Shown: piece after piece, positions 56,706 to 64,000 of the stretch
Layout of the letters: every line of letters begins with the position of its first letter
How positions within the stretch are numbered: position 1 is the stretch's first letter
From: Chaetoderma sp. LZ-2023a
Taxonomy: Eukaryota; Mollusca; Caudofoveata; Chaetodermatida; Chaetodermatidae
Direction of reading: 5' to 3'
Length of the DNA stretch: 64,000 nt
NCBI GenBank assembly: GCA_034401795.1
Contig: CM067359.1
Location: forward strand, 148,800,568 to 148,864,567
Translations under genes and position numbers: made by a program
Notes under the pieces: model-generated
What the model was told of the DNA's origin: nothing
Databases searched by the model: none
What the model saw: the letters and a program-made list of their open reading frames with translations, nothing else

Positions 56706-56817
56706 TCTGACTGCCGAACTACTCTGCAGTTACACGTCCAACCACTTTGCGATGTTTAAACTGGAATGAGAAAAGGGATTGAATTTGTACCATTTATAGG
56801 ATTATATGTACTGCGGC
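56706..56817 (-). promoter_or_regulatory. Conserved upstream block of gene 2
   Basis: Homologous to 50,474-50,585 (CCAACCACTTTGCGATGTTT, AAACTGGAATGAGAAAAGGG, TTTGTACCATTTATAGGATT, TACTGCGGCCGC). It lies 56 bp before the ATG against about 86 bp for gene 1. It carries the same TTTTCTCATTCCAG when read on the minus strand. Confidence 0.65.
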
Positions 56818-57215
56818 CGCAAATCCGCAATATGCACCCGCAAATCCGCAACATGCGCCCACAATCCGCATCATGCACCCGCAATCCGCAACATGCACCC
56901 GCAATCCGCAACATACGCCCAAAAATCCGCAAATGCGACCCGCATGCGGCCACACATGTATGCATGCATTTTGGCGTGTATGCGTGTTCAGGCATGTACA
57001 TACACTTGGTGTCATCTGCAACATGCACCCACAAATCCGCATCATGCGCCCGCAAATCCGCAACATACGACCGCAAATCCGCATCATATGCCCACAATCC
57101 GCAACATAAGCCTGCAAATCCGCATCATGCGCCTGCAATCTGCAACATACGCCCGCAAATCCTCAACATGCAACCGCAATCCGCAATCCACAACGAGAGG
57201 TCGCAATCCACAACA
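56814..57215. repeat. CpG-rich minisatellite upstream of gene 2
   Basis: More than 15 units of CCGCAAATCCGCAACATGCG and shorter AATCCGCATCATGCACCCGC forms, with one copy of the TGCATGCATTTTGGCGTGTA segment at 56,958-57,000. Same origin as 50,575-50,835 but longer. Confidence 0.9.
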
Positions 57216-57859
57216 TGCGGTGGTGGTGCCTAGTGGTTGGTGGTGGATGTCGGTACTGTCATTGCTGGTGCTAGTGGCAGTGGTGTTGAAGGTGGTGGTG
57301 TTGATGCTCGTCGTGATGGTGATGATGATGGGGGTGGAGGATATAGGTGGGTGGTGGGTTGTGTTTGCTTTCGCAATGTCTAGACAAATGGATAGCCAGC
57401 AGAGGCAGTCATTCCGATGATAACTTTTCAAAAATAGTCTTCTGGCGCATGCATGTGCACAAGGGCGCACACTGGGGCATGCACGCACACACAAGGGTAC
57501 AATGTATAACTAGCAGTATCGCGTATTAGCACATGTGCATACGAGCGAGACCTTTATTAAATCCTCATTGACATATCCTCTCCAACCTATATGCCATTTT
57601 TTCAAACACAGAGCTCTCACACATTGCGACCACAATGTCTAGACAAATGGATAGCTGTCAGAGTCAGTCATTCCTGTGATAAATTTTCAAAAATAGCCTT
57701 CTCTAAAGATGCAAGTATGAATATGAAGAAATTTGCTATGGGTTGGCGGGTGCGTGGGTGGTGGGGTTAATGCATGGTGTAGGGTGTAGGTCGTAGTGGT
57801 GGAGGTGGTGGTGTTGTTGGTGGTGGGTGTTGGTGATGATGATGGTGGTTGGTGGGGGT
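57216..57859. repeat. GGT-rich tracts with two family C-like units
   Basis: (GGT)n-type tracts lie at 57,220-57,330 and 57,785-57,860. Direct repeats ATGTCTAGACAAATGGATAG, CAGTCATTCC, TTCAAAAATAG(T/C)CTTCT occur at 57,377-57,440 and 57,632-57,705. Confidence 0.8.
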
Positions 57860-58623
57860 GTTTACTAATAACGTTAGCGACGAAACAGTCAAATTATTTT
57901 CAAAATATTCAACAGTTTTCCTGTATGGTATCGATGAAAATGAGATATGGGGAATTCATCGGTGAAAGGGTTAACCTCTTTTTAACCCATGATACAATCC
58001 AATCCATCACCACCAAGTATTGGTTACCATTCCAACCGAACATACCATTAATACAAGATTATTTTTAATATTTTGTTGCTAATCTGTCTGGTAGCTGTTG
58101 CTAAGACAGTAACAGCTTACAGGCAGTCTCTAAATATTCTACAGTTTACTAATAACGTTGGCGACGAAACAGTCAAATTATTTTCAAACATCAATACCGT
58201 AATTCCTCATACATCCTCAACCTCATACGACCTCCATTATCAGACCACCTCTTAAACTCTATTCTTTTACATTACTCTCTTATTATTTTTACAACGGTAG
58301 ATAACCACGGAGGGGGGCGCGCCGCCACTACGTTTAAACGTAAAATACACAACTTTTAAACTTTTAAGGGTTAACTAATTCAAAATAATAGAACATTCCA
58401 GAGTGTTGCAAATCCAAAAAACGTGTGCGGCTGTGCGTCATTGTTATCGAGAAAAGCGTGGCGTTATAGTCGTCATTGTTCTCTAGAATGTGTGTCGTTA
58501 TAGTCGCCATTGTTCTCAACATTCCATTCCGCAATCTTTTCTTTTGTTCTCGTGAAAAACCCATTGTTCTCGAAGACCCCCTGCTGGGAAGAACAATAAC
58601 GCTCAGCCCCACTCATTACTACT
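57860..58623. repeat. Right terminal inverted repeat
   Basis: Reverse complement of the left repeat, 764 bp, ending TTACTACT at 58,623. It contains a single copy of each module and is therefore the likely unexpanded form. Confidence 0.92.
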
Positions 58624-58629
58624 ACCACC
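58624..58629. repeat. 6-bp target-site duplication of the 11.2-kb element, right
   Basis: ACCACC, identical to 47,421-47,426. Confidence 0.8.
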
Positions 58630-58633
58630 GACA

Positions 58634-58972
58634 ATGGACCTTTCCCTTTTTTGCCATGCCCCGCCCATCTCTAGCTAAGCTCCACCCACACCTCGATCGT
58701 GTTGGGATCGATCTCTGAACTCCCTGACCATCAATTTCCAGAAAACTATACAGGTAAGCTGTTGAATATTTTGAAAGTAATTTGACTGGGTGCTGTTGCT
58801 GCCAAAATATTCAACAGCATGTTTATTAAGTAGTAGAGACATACAATTTGCACAACATGTCGGACTATTAAGCGTTAAAGACGTATAGAATCATTATGAC
58901 GTAATAATTATAACGTCATCCTACACGTCGCTTAGCTGATTATTACGTCATATGACTCTGGAAAGGCCCATT
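58634..58972 (+). mobile_element. Family A element, full length
   Basis: Ends ATGGACCTTTCCC and GGAAAGGCCCAT; the palindrome is shortened at its right arm. It begins 4 bp after the duplication of the 11.2-kb element. No exact TGACGTCA remains (TGACGTAA, TTACGTCA). Confidence 0.88.
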
Positions 58973-59355
58973 AAATTAATCCAATTCGTCACTCAAGTAT
59001 ATGGCGTCATAATAAATTACGTCACATGTAGGCTGACGTCACACTCAAAATGCATAATGATGAGGTAGTCTGTTATGAACTATGAATAGTCCATTAGTTG
59101 TGCAAATGGTATGTCTTTACTATTTAATAAACAGTTTGCTGAATATTTTGAAACTAATCTGACTGGGCGTTGTTGCTGCCATAGACAGCAGGCCACCCAT
59201 TCATGTTAGTGTCAAAATATTCAACTGCTCAACTGTATAGTTACCTTGAAAAAGAGATTCTGGAAAGTCAGGGTTCAAAGTATATAAATCGATCTCAACA
59301 CGGGCAAAGCAGGGGGAGCTTAGCTAGAGATTAGCGCGGCATAGCTAAAAGTGGA
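58973..59355 (-). mobile_element. Family A-related element, reverse
   Basis: CGTCACTCAAGTATATGGCG, CTGACGTCACACTCAAAATG, GTATGTCTTTACTATTTAAT, a palindrome with GTTGTTGCTGCCATAGACAG, then GGAGCTTAGCTAGAGATTAG and CGGCATAGCTAAAAGTGG. It follows the previous element tail to tail. Confidence 0.8.
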
Positions 59356-59467
59356 TTCATCAATTTGCTATCTGGAAATAATGACATTGACAACAGATGC
59401 GTCTCACAGAGACAAATGACACCGTATCTTAAACTGTCCTAGAATATCAATATCAGTGATGATGGTA

Positions 59468-59864
59468 ATGGCTTTTCCAGTTTTAGATATGCCCCGCCCA
59501 TCTCTAGTTAAGCTCCACCCATACATCACACGTGTTGAGATCGATCGATCCCTGAACTCCCTGACTATCAATTTCCAGAAAACTATACAGGTAAGCTGTT
59601 GAATCAGTTGAAACTAATTTAACTGGGTGGGGTGTTGTCGCTGCCTATGGCAGCAACTACACCCAGTCAAATTAGTTTCAAATTATTCAACATAATCTTT
59701 ATTAAATAGTAAAGACATACAATGCATGCAACAACGCAATTATGCGCTCGTGACATACGTGATGATCTACAGCATTTACGACGTCTTTGATTATGACGTC
59801 ATCCTACACGTCACGTAGTTGATTATGACGTGTTATGATGGATGGATAAACTTGAACAGTCAAT
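59468..59864 (+). mobile_element. Family A element, full length
   Basis: Ends ATGGCTTTTCCAGTTTTAG and AAACTTGAACAGTCAATGG. It has the palindrome tip GTTGTCGCTGCCTATGGCAG and one exact TGACGTCA near 59,795. Confidence 0.88.
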
Positions 59865-60571
59865 GGACGGTGGTGATTACATATCAATTCCTCCATGCCA
59901 TTCAGATGATCGCTATAGTATAGACAAGTTTGACAGTTGTCCAACCAGTCATTGGAGCTGAGAGAAAATGTTATTCTGATATTTGGGTACAGTAGTGATC
60001 ATGTTGGTGGGAAATGCACAATCACAAATATTTAGCGTATGTATGGTGCTCCCGGCCCGTATGGTGGGGTGGCGTGGTCGAACGAACCCCCTAAAATTTG
60101 TCAATTTTTGTTTAATATCTGTGTATTAAATTTGCCTATATTTGATATAAATATGAGTCAGATATGACTATGTTGATATCATCTATTTTGTTGATTTGTG
60201 TGCCTAGATTGCGGGAAAATGTGCTCATAGGAAAGAAAGTAGAATTCTCTATATCTGCACATACACAAAGTATTCATTTTACTTTTGTTGGCAATTTTCA
60301 AATTTATCACAGACCAAATATTACAGCAAAGTAAAAAATTGTAGTCAGTAGGAGTAGGGTAATGTCGATTATCCATATATTTCTATAAGCATGTATACAT
60401 TTCTTTGCCATGTGAAAGTGGTGATACGTCCAAAGTGTGTGAACTATCGCAGTTGTCAAACTTTTAATTTCGTTCAGGCTAGTTACTAACTGTTTCGCAG
60501 ATATACTGATATAGCCCATTCCAGATTCTTCTAGTATATTCTTAATCTGCTTTAGCTACATATACTGTATG
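59865..60571. other. Noncoding, no gene seen
   Basis: AT-rich with no recognised repeat or coding region. Confidence 0.4.
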
Positions 60572-60666
60572 TTAGGTCGTGTTCTCACTAGAGTGTTAAT
60601 CGGGAATAACGCCACGGGTCAGTTTTTGCGTTTCGCCGGTTAAGTCTCTAGTGAGAAGCACGGCTT
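60572..60666. mobile_element. Family B palindromic element, copy 3
   Basis: TCGTGTTCTCACTAGAGTGT pairs with TCTCTAGTGAGAAGCACGG. The inner loop is diverged (GCCACGGGTCAGTTTTTGCG). Confidence 0.82.
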
Positions 60667-60792
60667 TAGTTTGAGAGTAATCACTTAAAAATTATTTTTG
60701 TCCATTTGGACAAACAGTTTAGATTTGACAAAATATAAATGGTTTCTAATTTAAATTTTATTTTGTAAATTTTCCCTGAAGCAGACATATGT

Positions 60793-60808
60793 ATAATAAT
60801 AATAATAA

Positions 60809-60851
<43 letters not shown>
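60793..60851. repeat. (TAA)n microsatellite
   Basis: TAA/AAT array with one AAAA interruption. Confidence 0.95.
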
Positions 60852-60854
<3 letters not shown>

Positions 60855-61086
60855 CTGTTTTCGCCGTCCTCATCGTCGTTGATGTTCATGCTCTCGTCTG
60901 TGATTATCAGTGTGAGATACCTTACTTAAGGACCAAAGCAGCTTATGTAGCAACAATATATGGCCAATAAAACCCACCGTATGGTGTTTCAGTCAATAAC
61001 GTGACTCACAGATAATCCATCTTGCAATCCTCTGGAGCAGAAAAACATACTAGGAACGGTAATCCCTCATAATAATGTGAGTTTTG
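60852..61086. other. Noncoding, no gene seen
   Basis: Short gap between repeats without recognised features. Confidence 0.4.
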
Positions 61087-61179
61087 GGCCCCGTTCTCGC
61101 TAGAGACTTAATCCAGAGTAACGCCATACTGAAGTATGGCGTTACTCCCGATTAACTGTCGAGTGAGAAGATAGCCTTA
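61087..61179. mobile_element. Family B palindromic element, copy 4
   Basis: GGCCCCGTTCTCGCTAGAGA pairs with GTCGAGTGAGAAGATAGCC; inner stem GTAACGCCATAC-TGAA-GTATGGCGTTAC is perfect. Confidence 0.86.
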
Positions 61180-61407
61180 GACGTATAAGTAATCTCTGTG
61201 CTAGGCGCGTGTTTGCGCTAAGCGCATGTTTGAGTGTGCGTGATGTAAAACTGTATCAGAACAACATTTTAGATTAAACCCTGTTTATAATAGACACCGC
61301 ATGGGCCGCCAGAATTGGTCATTAATAGCAGGTGGTCACAAACGGCAACTCGTTGGGCATGATACATGCATTTGGAGGCGGTGTAAATATACTGATGGTA
61401 GAGGTAA

Positions 61408-61501
61408 CTAAGGGGTAGTGTTCTCACTAAAGAGTGAATTCAGAGTAACGCCATACTTTAGCATGGCGTTATTCTGGATTAAGTCTCTAGTGAGAACACA
61501 G
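61408..61501. mobile_element. Family B palindromic element, copy 5
   Basis: GTGTTCTCACTAAAGAGT pairs with GTCTCTAGTGAGAACAC; inner stem AACGCCATACTTTAGCATGGCGTT. Confidence 0.88.
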
Positions 61502-61507
61502 TTTAAA

Positions 61508-61800
61508 ACTGGTTGTAAGCTGTTGAATATTCCGAAACTAATTTGAGTAGAGCTTGTTGCTGCCGACGGCAGTAACAGCTGCAGCTCCTATTCAAATTAA
61601 TTTCAAAATAGTCAACATAATGTGTATTAAATTGATAATTTACCAAAGACATACAATTCAAATTCGCATACATCGTGATGAACATTTCAGTTTTCGTGAC
61701 TCAGTCTAGCCAACGCCATTATGATGCTGACGTCAGAAAACAAGTTACGTAATTGATTATGACGTCAGATATATGAGCGACGGCTCGTATTCCTCCAATG
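61508..61800 (+). mobile_element. Family A element, 5'-truncated
   Basis: Starts within GTAAGCTGTTGAATATTCCG. Palindrome tip GTTGCTGCCGACGGCAGTAAC, then TAAATTGATAATTTACCAAAG and GCTGACGTCAG and TATGACGTCAG. It abuts family B copy 5. Confidence 0.78.
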
Positions 61801-62051
61801 AAAAGAATACGTAATATCCAAATGGCGCGATTCCTCGTCTTCTTACAAGTGGACAGCGTTCCTTTAAGTGACCATGATGATAGTGTCTGTGGTTATTTCC
61901 ATAGATTTATGTCCGACCAACCAGTACGTCCGCATAGCCCCCTTTCCCTGCAAACAATAATAATATTAATTAGAAATTAGTTATTATATTACTGTATTAC
62001 CATACTCTGACAAAGCAGAAACAATAAATCTTCTATGCTGTAGGGAATAAC

Positions 62052-62152
62052 ATGGTGAATATTTTGAAGCTAATTTGTCTGGGATCTGTTGCTGCCTATG
62101 GCAGCAACCGATGGCATCAACCGACTCCAGTCAAATTAGTCTCAAAATATTC
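62052..62152. repeat. Isolated family A palindrome core
   Basis: GTGAATATTTTGAAGCTAAT and TCAAATTAGTCTCAAAATAT pair around GTTGCTGCCTATGGCAGCAAC. The flanks do not match family A, so the hairpin is present without the rest. Confidence 0.75.
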
Positions 62153-63778
62153 ACTATCTTTCCATAATTTTTTTAAATCACAGCCAAAAGTTGTGTACAT
62201 TTCCAATAGAAATTACTCGTCACGTGTCTGTTTTTTCCTGAAGTGCTGAAGAAAGACATGTATTTCTATTGAAAATTATGTGGTTAAGTTTTGCAGAATA
62301 AAACCGTTGTCATCTTGGAAACATCCGGACAAATTTTTTTTGTATTTTACTCTTACCTATATGCATAGCCTATCTGAGTAGTAGAATGGAAAATGACTGA
62401 CCGGTTTTCATTTTACTCTAGACAGTGTATCTTCAGGGGGCACCTACCTAGAACACGTTGGGTCGTAAAAGCGGCTTTGCGTTCAGTAGGGAAAACGCTC
62501 CAGAGCGTTCTGCGCGTTCACAATCAGCTTTTCTCGAGTTTTGTATTATATGATGTAATTAATGCGAAACCAGAAGATTGTCACTAGTTTGTAGATTTAA
62601 CAAAACGTTTTGAAACGTTTTCGCTGCTGAACGCAAGGTTGGACACTTGTCTTATATACGTAGTCCTAAGAGTGCATCATTTGATGTAATGATGCGAAAG
62701 TATACACATCAGTGCGCGGTGTAGGACTGTTTCCATCCTGGGATCTTTCTTGTATGGCGGCCATCTTGGATTCCAAGATGGCCGGCATGGAAAATCACAT
62801 TTGCCTGATATCGCAGATTCTAGACTGGATAGAAGCATGGATGTATGTCGATACCCCGGTAATGGCTATATTTAGAACATTATAAGCCGTCTCTGATGGC
62901 AAATATTCCCAATACCATCAGTAAGCCACTTCAGATTCTACCAAAATAAGGAATGTCTACAGTGACGTTGTAGTGCCTCAATGCCCACACGAAGAGTAAG
63001 ATAAACTCCAGCTGATATTCAGCGGGGAAATTGTTTTGCTCGACTTTACACGTCAATCATCTTGAAATCCAAGAGGACCATCAGATTCGCAAGATTCCAG
63101 TGTGGAAACCAGCGTATTGCCATTCAGTAACACAGCTGGGTCTATTGATGAATTAAGCAAACACTATTTGTAAGAGTAATCTTTTTCAATATCTACAACT
63201 GGTCTTCAAATGGATAAAGAACACTTTAAAACCTTAGAATATATTCATGATGAAAACTTACTTATACCAAGCGATTTCTCCACACTGACGATCTCTTTAT
63301 GCTACAGAATGGTGGTCTATATATAAACAGGGTTGTATTTACTGATACAATAACTGTTCTACTTTCTCTCGCTATAAATCGGTTACCACATGTATCGAAG
63401 TAACACCATAGCTAACGAGAAAATATATTTCCAGAAACCCGATACTAACCACATGACTAGTTTAGTTCTTTGGCTTTCCCACCAGACTGGATGGATACAT
63501 TTATCCACGAACTGGACAGACCTATGGCCTTAGAGCAGGCTCGCATATTATGGGCTTCGATGTGGAAGGAAACTACTGTAATTTCAAAAATACTGATATT
63601 GGAAATTGTGGCTGCATTAAGCGCCAACAGGTAACAAGAACGCTGTTCCCAAAATTACACCGGTTAAAATACAAAAGAAATTTGAATAATACACGATTTT
63701 AATTCTAAAATAGAGACATAAGTTCCAACGGTAATTGTTGAATCCATCAATTAATGACTATTACACAATGACTAGTAG
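62153..63778. other. Noncoding, no gene seen
   Basis: A 13-bp-arm palindrome CGGCCATCTTGGA/TCCAAGATGGCCG lies at 62,758-62,784. No recognised gene. Confidence 0.4.
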
Positions 63779-64000
63779 AACAGACCTTTCCATTTTTAGC
63801 TATGCTCCACCCACACCACGTCCGTGCTGGGATCGATCTCTGAGCTCCCTGACTATCAATTGCCAGAAAACTATGCAGGTAAGCTGTTGAATATTTCGAA
63901 ACTAATTTGACAGGGTGCTGTTGCGGCCTATGGCAGCAACAACGCCAAGTCAAATTAGTTTCAAAATATTCAACAGCGTGTTTATTAAATACAATTCGTA
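63779..64000 (+). mobile_element. Family A element, cut by the window end
   Basis: Starts AACAGACCTTTCCATTTTTAG and runs through CAGGTAAGCTGTTGAATATT, a full palindrome with GTTGCGGCCTATGGCAGCAAC, and into the TTTATTAAATACAATTCGTA block. Confidence 0.9.

Larger units (their letters stand above)
47427..58623. mobile_element. 11.2-kb element with long inverted ends (Polinton/Maverick-like termini), cargo-carrying
   Basis: Both ends are the same sequence in inverted orientation, starting AGTAGTAA and sharing GTGGGGCTGAGCGTTATTG, for at least ~760 bp. Each side is flanked by ACCACC. Long inverted repeats, a 6-bp duplication and 5'-AG ends are the known structural signature of Polintons. However, no protein-primed polymerase B, retroviral-type integrase, protease, packaging ATPase or capsid frame is visible inside, and the unit is shorter than the usual 15-20 kb. 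Inside, left to right: expanded left repeat, GAATATTTTGA-box array, ATTTAATTATTAAATTTT repeats, gene 1, its upstream block, a ~3.5-kb gene-free region with a 45-bp tandem array, a second set of AT repeats, a CCA-rich tract, gene 2, its upstream block, GGT-rich tracts, right repeat. Other families with 6-bp duplications (for example IS3EU or Dada) remain possible. Confidence 0.8.

Overview
This is repeat-dominated nuclear DNA from a non-vertebrate animal, probably a marine invertebrate. The sequence is AT-rich. It holds no operon-like gene packing, no rRNA and no convincing free-standing tRNA gene, and nothing I can call an ordinary host gene with confidence. It is instead a patchwork of animal-type transposons: two decayed Gypsy (Metaviridae-type) LTR elements, a full-length non-LTR element encoding endonuclease, reverse transcriptase and RNase H, several pieces of a second non-LTR family, a PIF/Harbinger-like transposase remnant, tRNA-derived SINE-like units, two families of short inverted-repeat elements, microsatellites and minisatellites. 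The clade cannot be fixed from sequence alone.

Layout. 1-9.2 kb: a plus-strand Gypsy element (gag, protease, RT, RNase H, integrase; about 1.66-6.44 kb) broken by stops and frameshifts, lying between two copies of a ~190-bp repeat, then a long (TA)n tract. 9.2-13 kb: no recognised gene, but a minus-strand CCAAT/TATA arrangement at 10.6 kb. 13.1-17.96 kb: a second, minus-strand Gypsy with a possible third (env-position) ORF and a deleted RT active site, cut off at a (CACG)n tract. 18-31 kb: mostly noncoding, with many copies of a ~350-390-bp inverted-repeat element (called family A here) and a Harbinger-like fragment at 26.7 kb. 31-38 kb: diverged tandem arrays, SINE-like units, a tiny 5'-truncated non-LTR insertion, and a 21-bp minisatellite that grew out of a family A segment. 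39.45-43.51 kb: an almost intact non-LTR element between 49-bp target-site duplications. 45.5-47.3 kb: a degenerate RT pseudogene.

The most notable object is 47,427-58,623. This is an 11.2-kb unit with inverted terminal repeats of at least ~0.76 kb that begin 5'-AGTAGTAA, flanked on both sides by the 6-bp duplication ACCACC. Those end features fit Polinton/Maverick elements, but no DNA polymerase B, integrase, protease, ATPase or capsid ORF is visible. The unit instead carries two small minus-strand zinc-finger-like genes (102 and 204 codons). Their upstream regions are clearly homologous (a ~110-bp block, a NotI-like GCGGCCGC, then a CpG-rich minisatellite), and each has AATAAA about 85-90 bp past its stop. 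I read it as an undescribed non-autonomous or cargo-carrying element. A GAATATTTTGAAA box is repeated in its ends and is also present in family A.

Functionally the window shows transposition and decay rather than a cellular pathway. The only ORFs that look potentially functional are the 1,281-codon non-LTR polyprotein (with one RNase H catalytic residue changed) and the two zinc-finger-like genes.
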